Assembly (NCBI RefSeq): GCF_007489285.1
Contig: NZ_VLIY01000006.1
Span: 1-64,000 of the forward strand
DNA from: Skermania sp. ID1734
Lineage (GTDB): Bacteria; Actinomycetota; Actinomycetes; Mycobacteriales; Mycobacteriaceae
Direction of reading: 5' to 3'
DNA length: 64,000 nucleotides
Position numbers and translations under genes: made by a program
The notes under the pieces: generated by a model
What the model was told of the DNA's origin: nothing
The model's input: the letters and a program-made list of their open reading frames with translations, nothing else
The model's database searches: none
Shown: piece after piece, positions 1 to 7,849 of the stretch
Numbering within the stretch: position 1 is the stretch's first letter
Layout of the letters: each line of letters opens with the position of its first letter

Positions 1-2
1 TC

Positions 3-287
3 GCCGCGGCCGCCCGCAACCAGCCCACCCAAGGACCCCCACCCGCCGGCGCCAGCCCGATCGAGACGATGGCCCACCGGCTGCGCACACCCGAAGGCAA
101 AGCCCTCTACAACCAGCGCAGCCACATCGCCGAAACCCCGTTCGGCCACGCCAAACACAACCTCGGATTCAAACGCTTCACATCCCGCCGAACAACCAGA
201 GCCACAGCCGAATTCAGCTTCCACGCGCTCGTGCACAACCTGTTCAAAGCCATCACCACCGGCGCACTGACCCCAGCGACTGCATAA
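3..287 (+). CDS. IS transposase, C-terminal fragment
   Basis: The frame is open from the window edge, so only the C-terminal 94 residues are visible and the N-terminus lies outside. The order of motifs (RLRTPEGKALY, then R..IAETPFGHAKHNLGFKRF, then a run ending in HNLFKA) matches the C-terminal part of DDE transposases of the IS1182/IS5-like type; the glutamate of ETPFG is probably the last DDE acidic residue. The sequence GAATTGCGCAACAGCC at 361-376 resembles an insertion-sequence end and may be the right terminal repeat, but the other end is not visible. I infer a mobile element that ends between the stop codon and about 380. Confidence 0.7.
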   Translation, partial: AAAARNQPTQGPPPAGASPIETMAHRLRTPEGKALYNQRSHIAETPFGHAKHNLGFKRFTSRRTTRATAEFSFHALVHNLFKAITTGALTPATA

Positions 288-443
288 CCCGCCAGCCCCA
301 CCGGGCACGACGACGAACACACACCCGCACCATCGACACCAGCCCATCACACCCCGCCCCGAATTGCGCAACAGCCCGGAATCCGCTTGGCACCCGCGAA
401 GAATGGACATCGAGTGCGGCCCTGCCGGGTACTGTCGACCGCG

Positions 444-1088
444 ATGGATCGCTTCAACGGCCAAGACGTCCCGGAAACGCTCGCTGATGCGCTCGACCCG
501 GCGACGTTGGCGTTCGTTGTCTACGACATGCAACAGGGCGTGCTCAGCCAGATCGGCGACGCCGATAGGGTGCTGACGAATGTGCGCCGACTGCTTGCGG
601 TGGCGCGCGAGCGGCGAGTGCGCACTGTCTTCATGCGGCACTACTTCATGCCGACCGAACTGGCTGGCGTGTTTCAACTCCGCCAGGCCAAGATTTGGCA
701 GCACAAGGACCGTGCCGCCGACACGCATCCGCTCATTGCGCACGGTTCCCCGGGATTCGAGCTCGTGGCAGGGCTCGAGTCTGGCCCCGGCGAGGCCGTC
801 TTCGACAAGATCACCATGTCGGCGTTCGAAGGCACTCCGCTCGACATCGTGCTGCGCGATTGCGGTGTGCGTGCCTATCTGATCGCCGGGGTGGCGATCG
901 AGGTGGGTATCGAGCCGACCGTGCGCCACTCGGCCGATCTCGGCTACATCCCGATCGTGGTCCGCGACGCGTGCGGTGCCGGAGACATCGCCGCCAGCCA
1001 GCGGTCGATTGAGAGCCTGCGCTTCGCCGGCGACGCGATCATCGCGGACACCGACGAGGTGTGTGCGTTGCTGTCCGGCAGGAGCTGA
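444..1088 (+). CDS. Isochorismatase-fold (cysteine hydrolase family) protein without the usual Cys
   Basis: This 214-residue protein has the isochorismatase/nicotinamidase fold. The catalytic Asp is seen as D28 (VYDMQQG) and the Lys as K122 (FDKITMSAFEGTPLD). The third triad position, usually Cys in GVATNVCV-type motifs, is here GVAIEVGIEPT, with Gly155. It therefore should not form the normal thioester intermediate and may be a non-hydrolytic or differently acting subfamily. The ATG at 444 is preferred to an in-frame TTG at 387 because conserved sequence begins shortly after it; no clear ribosome site is visible. It ends one base before the end of the convergent TetR gene. Fold call is confident, function is not. 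Confidence 0.8.
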   Translation: MDRFNGQDVPETLADALDPATLAFVVYDMQQGVLSQIGDADRVLTNVRRLLAVARERRVRTVFMRHYFMPTELAGVFQLRQAKIWQHKDRAADTHPLIAHGSPGFELVAGLESGPGEAVFDKITMSAFEGTPLDIVLRDCGVRAYLIAGVAIEVGIEPTVRHSADLGYIPIVVRDACGAGDIAASQRSIESLRFAGDAIIADTDEVCALLSGRS

Positions 1089-1089
1089 G

Positions 1090-1665
1090 TTACGACTGCG
1101 CCAGCAGTTCGTAGGCGATGGCGAGCGAAATCTTCTTCTGCTGTTCGAGGTCCGGTTCGGCGCCGTTGTCGAGCTGCCGATCGGCGACCGGGCCGAACAC
1201 CACCGCCATCATGGCGGTTCGGACGCGGATTTTGGTGTAAAGGTCGGCGTCCGGCGGGGTGAGCAGGTCGAGGACATCGAGGATCCAGGTCTTGGGAATG
1301 GCCTGGTTGTCCCGGCTCGCCAGCGCGTGAATGACCGGGCGGTTCTCCTGAACCAGGCGCACGATCCGGCTGGTGTCGCCGTAGAAGAGATCGGCAAGCC
1401 GGTTGAGCATCTCTCGCTGGAATTCAGGCGAAAAGTCTTGTGACCGGCCCCAATTCACGAGTTCATCCACGGACCGGGTCATCTCCGCCAGCAGGCTGAG
1501 CAAGATCGCGTCCTTGGATTTGAAGTGGTAGTACAGCGCCGCTTTCGTTACCTCGAGGCGTTCAGCGATTTCGCGCAGGGATGTGCCTTCGTAGCCGCGC
1601 TCGGTGAAAAGTTCGAGCGCGACGTGCAGGATCCGGTCCCGCATGGCGGGCTCGTTCGTGGGCAT
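1090..1665 (-). CDS. TetR/AcrR family transcriptional regulator
   Basis: A 191-residue TetR repressor. The N-terminal helix-turn-helix is clear (residues about 9-55: LFTERGYEGTSLREIAERL followed by TKAALYYHFKSKD). The C-terminal ligand domain is not diagnostic. It is transcribed divergently from a DHA2-type MFS exporter; the 130-bp space between them holds a strong promoter and palindromes, so local repression of the exporter and autoregulation are likely. The ATG is at 1665, with AGGAG just upstream on the minus strand. The inducing compound cannot be read from the sequence. Confidence 0.9.
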   Translation of the reverse strand: MPTNEPAMRDRILHVALELFTERGYEGTSLREIAERLEVTKAALYYHFKSKDAILLSLLAEMTRSVDELVNWGRSQDFSPEFQREMLNRLADLFYGDTSRIVRLVQENRPVIHALASRDNQAIPKTWILDVLDLLTPPDADLYTKIRVRTAMMAVVFGPVADRQLDNGAEPDLEQQKKISLAIAYELLAQS

Positions 1666-1722
1666 CGTTGCACCACTCCTTTTAATTGCCGTCCCGGTAC
1701 TGGTTGCCGTCCCGTTATTGAA

Positions 1723-1785
1723 TTGACAACGCCCCGTCGCGGATTACTATACGGCAGGTAAGTGGCTTACCGGTCGGCAAGTAAT
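1723..1785 (+). promoter_or_regulatory. Promoter and candidate TetR operator of the MFS gene
   Basis: TTGACA at 1723-1728 and TACTAT at 1745-1750, 16 bp apart, form a near-consensus sigma-70-type promoter. Directly downstream lies a perfect inverted repeat, GGTAAG-TGG-CTTACC (1757-1771). A second overlapping symmetric element, TTAC...GTAA, occupies about 1767-1784. The position over the start site suggests repression by the adjacent divergent TetR protein. Confidence 0.65.
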
Positions 1786-1795
1786 CGAGGTAATC

Positions 1796-3388
1796 ATGCC
1801 AGCGCGAACCACACTCGGGCCGGTCGGCGAGGCGATTCCGCGTCGTAGTCCGCGCGAAATCATCACGGTGATGAGCGGTCTCATGATCACGATGCTGCTC
1901 GCCATGCTCGACAACACGATCGTCGGTCCGGCGCTGCCCACCATCGTCGGCGATCTCGGCGGCCTGCGTCACCTCGCCTGGGTGCTGACGGCCTACACGC
2001 TGACCACCGCCATCTCGACGCCGGTGTGGGGCAAGCTCGGCGACCTGCTCGGCCGCAAGGCCACCTTCATGTCTTCGATCGTGCTGTTCCTGATCGGTTC
2101 GGCGCTGACCGGCATGTCGCAGAACATGCTGGAGCTCATCATGTTCCGGGCGTTGCAGGGCCTCGGTGCGGGTGGGTTGATCGTCGGCGTCATGGCCATC
2201 GTCGGCGAGTTGATTCCGCCCGCCGAACGCGGCAAGTACCAGGGCCTGTTCATGGCGGTGATGCCGCTGGCGATGCTCGGCGGCCCGTTGATCGGCGGTT
2301 GGATCACCGACAACGTCTCCTGGCGCTGGGCGTTCTACGTGAATCTGCCGCTCGGCATCGTCGCGCTGCTGACCGTGTGGTTCACCCTGCACGCGCCGCG
2401 GCGGACCACCGGCAAGGTCGGCATCGACTGGTGGGGTGCCGGCACGCTGGCCGTCTGGGCGAGCGCGCTGGTGTTGCTCGGTAGTTGGGCGGGATCGCAA
2501 TACGATTGGGGTTCTTGGCAAATAATCGTGCTGGGGATCGTTGCGGTGATCGGCTTCGTGGCGTTCGTGATGATCGAACTCCGTGTCGCCGAGCCGATTC
2601 TGCCGCTGCACGTCTTCGCCAGCCGGAACTTTTCGCTGGCCGGGATACTGTCGTTCCTCATTGGCCTCGCGCTGATGGGGTCCGCGGCCTACCTGCCGCA
2701 ATTCCAGCAACTGGTCCAGGGCGCATCCGCGACCAACAGCGGGTTGTTGCTGTTGCCGATGATGTTCCCGATGATGCTGACGAGCATGGTCATCGGCTTG
2801 CTCACGAGTCGCACCGGCAAGGTTCGCATCTATCCGGTGATCGGCGGGGCGGTGTTGATAGTCGGGATGCTGCTGATGGCCCACGTCCATCCCGACACCA
2901 CGAAGTTGACCCTGAGCCTGTACATGGTGGTCATCGGCATGGGTGTGGGCTGCCTCATGCAGCCGACGATGCTGATCGCGCAAAACAGTGTGAGCCTGCG
3001 CGACATGGGTGCGGGCATGGGCGCCAACACATTCCTGCGGACCATGGGCATGTCGCTGGGCACCGCGGTCCTCGGCACGGTGTACGTGACCAGACTGACC
3101 AACAGCCTGAGCGAACACGCCGGTCGCGCCGGCGCACAGCTCATTGCCGGTGGCGCCCAACTGCCACCGTCGGTCGTGCACACCTTGCCGCGACCGCTGC
3201 AGGATGCGCTGCATATGGCAGTCACCAGCGGTATCTCCGGAGTGTTCTGGGCGGCGACGGGAGCGGCGGTGATCGGGTTCCTCGTCACCTGGTTCGTCAA
3301 GGACGTCGAGCTCGCCGGGTTCGCCGAGGATGCTCCACCGAACGCGCCAGAGGCGGATGCCGAGCCGAACCTGTTGTCGCGCAACTAG
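1796..3388 (+). CDS. MFS drug exporter, DHA2 (EmrB/QacA) family
   Basis: A 530-residue integral membrane protein with many hydrophobic segments, a size that fits the 14-helix DHA2 family of proton-coupled drug exporters. Family motifs are seen near the N-terminus: LDNTIVGPALPTI, WVLTAYTL and the loop 2-3 motif GKLGDLLGRK. It would export hydrophobic or cationic compounds across the cytoplasmic membrane. The start ATG at 1796 follows GAGG by a suitable distance. The divergent TetR gene and the operator between them suggest substrate-induced expression. The substrate cannot be predicted. Confidence 0.92.
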   Translation: MPARTTLGPVGEAIPRRSPREIITVMSGLMITMLLAMLDNTIVGPALPTIVGDLGGLRHLAWVLTAYTLTTAISTPVWGKLGDLLGRKATFMSSIVLFLIGSALTGMSQNMLELIMFRALQGLGAGGLIVGVMAIVGELIPPAERGKYQGLFMAVMPLAMLGGPLIGGWITDNVSWRWAFYVNLPLGIVALLTVWFTLHAPRRTTGKVGIDWWGAGTLAVWASALVLLGSWAGSQYDWGSWQIIVLGIVAVIGFVAFVMIELRVAEPILPLHVFASRNFSLAGILSFLIGLALMGSAAYLPQFQQLVQGASATNSGLLLLPMMFPMMLTSMVIGLLTSRTGKVRIYPVIGGAVLIVGMLLMAHVHPDTTKLTLSLYMVVIGMGVGCLMQPTMLIAQNSVSLRDMGAGMGANTFLRTMGMSLGTAVLGTVYVTRLTNSLSEHAGRAGAQLIAGGAQLPPSVVHTLPRPLQDALHMAVTSGISGVFWAATGAAVIGFLVTWFVKDVELAGFAEDAPPNAPEADAEPNLLSRN

Positions 3389-3507
3389 CGAACGGTCCGG
3401 CGCGAACAAGGTGGCGTGAACCTAGCCCTCGGGTTGGTTTCGGGTGGACATCGTGGCGGCGAAGCTTGTTGCTACAGCAGCATTCCCGCTTCGTTAGGAG
3501 AACCACC

Positions 3508-3813
3508 ATGACCGACGTCCGAATCTACTTCGGCACAGCCATTTTCGCCGCGTTGACCATTCTCGGCGCGATCGGTGCGGCAAGCATTGCTCGAGCGGAA
3601 CCGGTAGATCCGAACAACGGGCCCGGCAAGGGGTGCCCGATAGTGCAGGACGACGCGAACGGCAACACAACTGTTGTGGGATACGCCCATCCGGGTGACC
3701 GGCAGGGAGTGTTGGTCTGCGGCAAGGACGGCGAATGGTCCTTCGGTAAGGCCGTCACACCTGGTGGTGGCGTGATTCAACGGGCGAATCCACCGAGTGC
3801 TGCCGTGCAGTGA
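3508..3813 (+). CDS. Small secreted protein, unknown function
   Basis: A 101-residue protein. The first 30 or so residues form a signal peptide: a short charged start, a hydrophobic stretch, and a likely cleavage after ASIARA. The mature part is about 71 residues, has two cysteines (GCPIV and LVCGKDG) that could form a disulfide, and resembles no family I recognise. The start ATG at 3508 is supported by AGGAG at 3496-3500. A perfect hairpin follows the gene. It is probably an exported or periplasmic small protein; role unknown. Confidence 0.75.
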   Translation: MTDVRIYFGTAIFAALTILGAIGAASIARAEPVDPNNGPGKGCPIVQDDANGNTTVVGYAHPGDRQGVLVCGKDGEWSFGKAVTPGGGVIQRANPPSAAVQ

Positions 3814-3851
3814 TCTGCCGATAAGCGGGTCGGCCCTTCACATTTTGTCCG

Positions 3852-3873
3852 GCCCGCTCGAGAGCGAGCGGGC
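3852..3873. terminator. Bidirectional hairpin terminator
   Basis: A perfect 9-bp stem, GCCCGCTCG and CGAGCGGGC, with an AGAG loop lies between the convergent secreted-protein gene and cheB-like gene. There is no long T run, which is usual in GC-rich actinobacteria. Confidence 0.65.
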
Positions 3874-3880
3874 TTAAGGT

Positions 3881-4552
3881 TCAGGCGCCCAAGGGAATCC
3901 ACGGTGGCACAGCCACCGCGCGGAGGTCGGGCGAGTTGGCCAAGGCAACTAACGCCGCCGGTATCCGCACCAGCGGAAGGACAAAATCTGCGCAGCCGGA
4001 GGCGGCGGCGTGGGCGGGCATGCTGGTGGCTCGTGCTGTCGCCGGGTCTTGCACCACAACGCACCCGCCGAGTCGCTTCACCTCGCGACAGCCCGCGGTG
4101 CCATCGCACAGCATTCCGGTGAGCACCACCGCGATTGTGGGTACCACCTGTGCGGCGCTGGTCAGCAGGTGGTCTCCCGGGAGGTGGTCGTGATCCGGGC
4201 TTGGCGAAAGCGCCAGCCGATGCAGCCGGTCGATGTGCGCCATCGTCTGACCGGGTATCACCACAATGCCGGGGCCGTCGACGACCATCCCGTTCTCCGC
4301 AAGTCGGACCGCGAGCCGTGTTCTGCGCATCAGGATGTCGGTGAAACCGTCGCACCGATTGCGGCGGCGATGCTGCACGATCAGCACCGGTATTGGGAAC
4401 GTGTCGGGCAGTCCGGCCACGACCGTCGAAATCGCCTCCAGACCGCCGAGCGAGGCGACGACCCCGATTAATCCTAAGCTCGCCGCCACACTATGCCGGG
4501 TGGCAGACACAACTCCAGGGTAGGCCGCGGGCCGAGCCGCCGGCATGGTCAT
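3881..4552 (-). CDS. Orphan CheB-type methylesterase domain protein
   Basis: About 223 residues with a CheB methylesterase domain and no receiver domain. The three catalytic regions are present: the serine loop VASLGGLEA, the histidine in VQHRRRN, and the aspartate in VLTGMLCDGTAG. In classical chemotaxis CheB hydrolyses glutamyl methyl esters on receptors, but no CheA, CheR or receptor gene is near and these actinobacteria are non-motile. A role in a stress or phospho-relay circuit is an inference. I chose the ATG at 4552; the reading frame stays open much further upstream (to 5047), but that part overlaps the DUF3099 gene and has no domain. The PAS-ANTAR gene lies about 570 bp away. Confidence 0.8.
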   Translation of the reverse strand: MTMPAARPAAYPGVVSATRHSVAASLGLIGVVASLGGLEAISTVVAGLPDTFPIPVLIVQHRRRNRCDGFTDILMRRTRLAVRLAENGMVVDGPGIVVIPGQTMAHIDRLHRLALSPSPDHDHLPGDHLLTSAAQVVPTIAVVLTGMLCDGTAGCREVKRLGGCVVVQDPATARATSMPAHAAASGCADFVLPLVRIPAALVALANSPDLRAVAVPPWIPLGA

Positions 4553-4613
4553 ACCGCCGGGAAGTGATATCGCCGCAGAGGTTTGCCGCCAAACACACGG
4601 GTATCCGATTGGC

Positions 4614-5084
4614 GTGATTGGTAATTCGCCCCGGCAAAGCCGCGATAACCCGTGCGGCGCTCCCGTCGACATCGACCGGGGGCCCATACTGATCACCTCC
4701 GCCTCGGCTTCACTCGATGACGAGCGACACCTGCGGGTACGGAAATACACGATCCTGATGGCTCTGCGCTTGCCGGCGCTGGCGGTTGCCGCCGCGGTGT
4801 ACAGCGCGGCCGGTATCGCCTGGTTGGCGGCCGCGATTTTGGCGGCTTCGCTACCGCTTTCCTGGATTGCCGTCCTCATCGCGAACGACCGACCGCCGCT
4901 GGCGCGGACGCGGACCACGATGCCGGATCTCGAAGCAGCAATGTCGGGATTGCCGAACGCGAACCGCGAGTCGAACGGTGCATCGGACTTGCGTTCGCTG
5001 ACCATGCGCGCCGGGGCGTCGCCGGCACTGCATACCGCGCCGGTCATCCCCGCTACCTGGCCGGGACTGCGGCTGAAACGTTAG
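4614..5084 (+). CDS. DUF3099 family membrane protein
   Basis: The core of this ORF matches the actinobacterial DUF3099 family: an ITSAS..LDDER segment, then RVRKYTILMALRLP, then two hydrophobic segments ending in LSWIAVLIANDRPP. The protein probably spans the membrane twice. The start is uncertain: GTG at 4614 keeps the conserved domain and avoids the divergent cheB-like gene, while an ATG at 4545 would overlap it. The C-terminal 70 residues after the membrane part are low-complexity and not conserved. Function of the family is unknown. Confidence 0.65.
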   Translation: MIGNSPRQSRDNPCGAPVDIDRGPILITSASASLDDERHLRVRKYTILMALRLPALAVAAAVYSAAGIAWLAAAILAASLPLSWIAVLIANDRPPLARTRTTMPDLEAAMSGLPNANRESNGASDLRSLTMRAGASPALHTAPVIPATWPGLRLKR

Positions 5085-5124
5085 CGCGGGCCTTCGCCGG
5101 TGCGGGGATAATCGAACTGCCACG

Positions 5125-5808
5125 ATGCCAGTGGCGCTCGATGAAGGGGGCTCGGCGATGCCCGCTGGATCAGCCCAACCCAGCGGTACCGAGTTGCCGG
5201 CGAGGCCGATCGATACCACCATCCGCAGATTCGGCAGCTTCCGCTTCTTCCGGGAAGGCCAGCGCTGGGAATGGTCGGCTGAGGTCGCCAACATGCACGG
5301 TTACGAGGACGGAAAAGTCGTGCCGACCACCGAATTGGTGCTCGAACACAAGCATCCCGACGACAGGTCGCAGGTCGGGCGGCTCATTCGGCGTGTTCTG
5401 GACGAGGGTGTGCCGTTCTGCAGCAGGCACCGCATCACCGATGCCATGGGCCGGATCCACAACGTCATCGTGGTTGCCGACCGCATGCTTGCCGATGACG
5501 GCACGGTCACCGGAACCCAGGGTTTCTACGTCGATGTCACCGAGGCGATGCGGGTCGAAGTCGACGCGGCCGTGCTCGAGGTCGGCGAGCACCGTGCACC
5601 GATCGAGCAGGCCAAAGGCATGTTGATGCTGATCTACGGCATCACCGAACAGCACGCGTTCGACATTCTGGTGTGGCGCTCGCAGGAGACGAACATCAAA
5701 CTGCGGGTTCTGGCGGAACAGCTGGTCAGTCGGGCTCGCGAGCTGCGCTGCGACGACGTCTTACGACGCGATTTCGATCACCTCCTACTCACCGCACACG
5801 AGCTGTAG
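5125..5808 (+). CDS. PAS and ANTAR domain regulatory protein
   Basis: A 227-residue protein. Residues about 35-135 form a PAS fold (RWEWSAEVANMHGYE, then HPDD, then a closing strand GTQGFYVDVTEAM). Residues about 150-215 form an ANTAR domain (IEQAKGMLMLIYGI...AFDILVWRSQETN), which binds paired hairpins in RNA and prevents termination. It is likely a signal-responsive antiterminator in the cytoplasm. Its neighbour is an orphan CheB domain, a combination I associate with actinobacterial stress-signalling clusters. The start ATG at 5125 is preferred; a second in-frame ATG follows at 5158. Confidence 0.88.
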   Translation: MPVALDEGGSAMPAGSAQPSGTELPARPIDTTIRRFGSFRFFREGQRWEWSAEVANMHGYEDGKVVPTTELVLEHKHPDDRSQVGRLIRRVLDEGVPFCSRHRITDAMGRIHNVIVVADRMLADDGTVTGTQGFYVDVTEAMRVEVDAAVLEVGEHRAPIEQAKGMLMLIYGITEQHAFDILVWRSQETNIKLRVLAEQLVSRARELRCDDVLRRDFDHLLLTAHEL

Positions 5809-5893
5809 CGCTCACCGCGCCAGCCGACGCTCACAGCAAACGTCCAGCTCCCTTCCAGCGTCGTGGGACTTCAGCTGTGCAGACTCGGTGCCC

Positions 5894-7846
5894 ATGACGA
5901 TCACCATCGACACGGCCGAAGGCTCCCGGCATGCAATACCAGCCGCGGAGCCGACGCAAAACGCATCCAGCCGGACCCTGTGGGAACGGGTAGGGCTCGT
6001 TGTACTGCTGATCGGCACGGCGGTCGCCTACCTGTGGAACATCACCGTCAACGGGATGGGCAACCAGTTCTATGCCGCTGCGGCGCAGGCCGGTTCCAAG
6101 AACTGGGAAGCGCTGTTGTTCGGGTCGCTGGATACGGGCAACTTCATCACCGTCGACAAGCCGCCGGTATCGCAGTGGGTCATGGGGCTGTCCGGGCAGA
6201 TCTTCGGATTCTCCAGTGCCTCGATGCTGATCCCACAGGCGCTGATGGCGGTCGCATCGGTCGCGCTGGTCTACGGTGCGGTGGCACGGGTCAGTTCCCG
6301 CGGCGCGGGACTGCTCGCCGGCGCGGTGCTCGCTGTGACCCCGGTCGCGGCGCTGATGTTCCGCTTCAACAACCCAGACGCGGTCATGGTTCTGCTCATG
6401 ACGGCAGGTGCCTACTGCACCGTGCGCGCGCTATCGAAGGCCAGCGCGCGCTGGCTTGCATTGGCTGGAGTGGCGCTCGGCTTCGCGTTCCTGGCCAAGA
6501 TGCTCGAGGGGCTGATGGTGCTGCCCGCCCTCGGTCTGGCCTACCTGATCGTGGCGCCGACCGGGCTGGGCAAGCGCATCGCGCACTTGCTCGGTGCCGC
6601 GGCCGCACTCGTGCTGTCGTCGGGGTGGTACGTCGCAGTGACCTTGTTGTGGCCGGCCGGTTCCCGTCCGTACCTGGCCGGCTCCACCGACAACAACTTC
6701 ATGAATCTCGTCATCGGCTACAACGGTCTCGCCCGGGTCCTCGGACGCAACCACGGCGGCGGTTTCCCGTCGGGCGGCGACGCGGCCCAGCACCGTGCTG
6801 GGGCGCCGGACATGACGCAGTGGGCCGACATGGCACACCGCGGCAGTCACGGGGGCTTCGGCGGGATGGGTTCGGGCGCCGGCATTACCCGGCTGTTCAC
6901 CGGTGAGGTCGGATTCGAGATTTCCTGGTTGCTGCCGGCGGCATTGTTGTCGCTGGTGATCGTGCTCGTCAGCCGTGGCCGTCGGCCGCGCACCGATCTG
7001 GTGCGCGGTGCCGCAATCGTTTTCGGCGGCTGGCTGGTGGTCGACGGGCTGGTCCTGAGCTTCATGAACGGCATGATGCACGCGTACTACACGCTGGCCA
7101 TCGCTCCCGCCATCGCTGGCTGCATCGGCCTTGCCGTGCATGAGCTGTGGCGCACCCGGGAACGGACGTGGTCCCGCGTCGGTGCGGCGGGGCTCGTCGC
7201 GGCGGCTGGCGTGTGGGGATTCGTGCTGTTGAACCGTAACGGCGATTGGCTGCCGTGGCTGCGCTGGACGATTCTCGCCGTCACCGTCGTCGCGGCCGCC
7301 GCGGTGCTGTCGACGAGCGTGGTGCGCGGCCGCCGGTTCGGGTCCGTGGCAATGATCGTGGGCCTCTGTGCCGCGCTGGCCGGTACGACCGCGTACACGC
7401 TGGCCACCCTCGGCCAGGCGCACAGCGGCGGAGGCCCCACGGTCGGTCCGGCGCAATCCGATGATCACGGCGGTGGCTGGGGCGACGACCAGCAGGCCAA
7501 TCCGCAGCTGACCGCCATGCTCGAGAAGGCCGGCACCAAGTGGTCGGCGGCGATCAATCGCTCCTCGTCGGCCGCCGGCCTGGAATTGTCGAGCAATACC
7601 GCGGTCATGGCCATCGGCGGATTCGGCGGCAGCGACCCGACGCCGACGTTGCCCGAGTTCATCAATGACGTTGCCAGCCATCAGGTTCGCTACTACATCG
7701 CGCAAACCAACGGAGGCCCGGGCCAGCATGGATTCGGCGGCAACAACGGTCCGAATGCGGCGATCTCGAAGTGGGTCAGCGCGCACTTCACGCCAGTCAA
7801 GGTGGGCTCGGCAACGGTCTATGACCTGTCCGGCTACCGCGGCTGA
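5894..7846 (+). CDS. GT39-like polytopic glycosyltransferase (ArnT/YkcB type)
   Basis: A membrane glycosyltransferase of about 650 residues. After a soluble N-terminus come a first hydrophobic helix, a loop containing a GN.FYAAAAQAGSKNWEALLFGSLD segment and the TVDKPPVSQWVMGL motif, features of the polyprenyl-phosphate-sugar-dependent GT39/ArnT group. Many hydrophobic helices follow, then a Gly/His-rich linker, and a soluble C-terminal domain of about 140 residues. It would transfer a lipid-linked sugar to an acceptor outside the membrane. ATG 5894 and GTG 5888 are both possible starts. The next gene begins 3 bp after the stop and is likely co-transcribed. Confidence 0.82.
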   Translation: MTITIDTAEGSRHAIPAAEPTQNASSRTLWERVGLVVLLIGTAVAYLWNITVNGMGNQFYAAAAQAGSKNWEALLFGSLDTGNFITVDKPPVSQWVMGLSGQIFGFSSASMLIPQALMAVASVALVYGAVARVSSRGAGLLAGAVLAVTPVAALMFRFNNPDAVMVLLMTAGAYCTVRALSKASARWLALAGVALGFAFLAKMLEGLMVLPALGLAYLIVAPTGLGKRIAHLLGAAAALVLSSGWYVAVTLLWPAGSRPYLAGSTDNNFMNLVIGYNGLARVLGRNHGGGFPSGGDAAQHRAGAPDMTQWADMAHRGSHGGFGGMGSGAGITRLFTGEVGFEISWLLPAALLSLVIVLVSRGRRPRTDLVRGAAIVFGGWLVVDGLVLSFMNGMMHAYYTLAIAPAIAGCIGLAVHELWRTRERTWSRVGAAGLVAAAGVWGFVLLNRNGDWLPWLRWTILAVTVVAAAAVLSTSVVRGRRFGSVAMIVGLCAALAGTTAYTLATLGQAHSGGGPTVGPAQSDDHGGGWGDDQQANPQLTAMLEKAGTKWSAAINRSSSAAGLELSSNTAVMAIGGFGGSDPTPTLPEFINDVASHQVRYYIAQTNGGPGQHGFGGNNGPNAAISKWVSAHFTPVKVGSATVYDLSGYRG

Positions 7847-7849
7847 GCC

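Noticed and set aside
1715-3409. 564-residue open frame on the minus strand
   Set aside because: It is the antisense shadow of the MFS gene; it is His/Arg/Gln-rich low complexity without any family motif.
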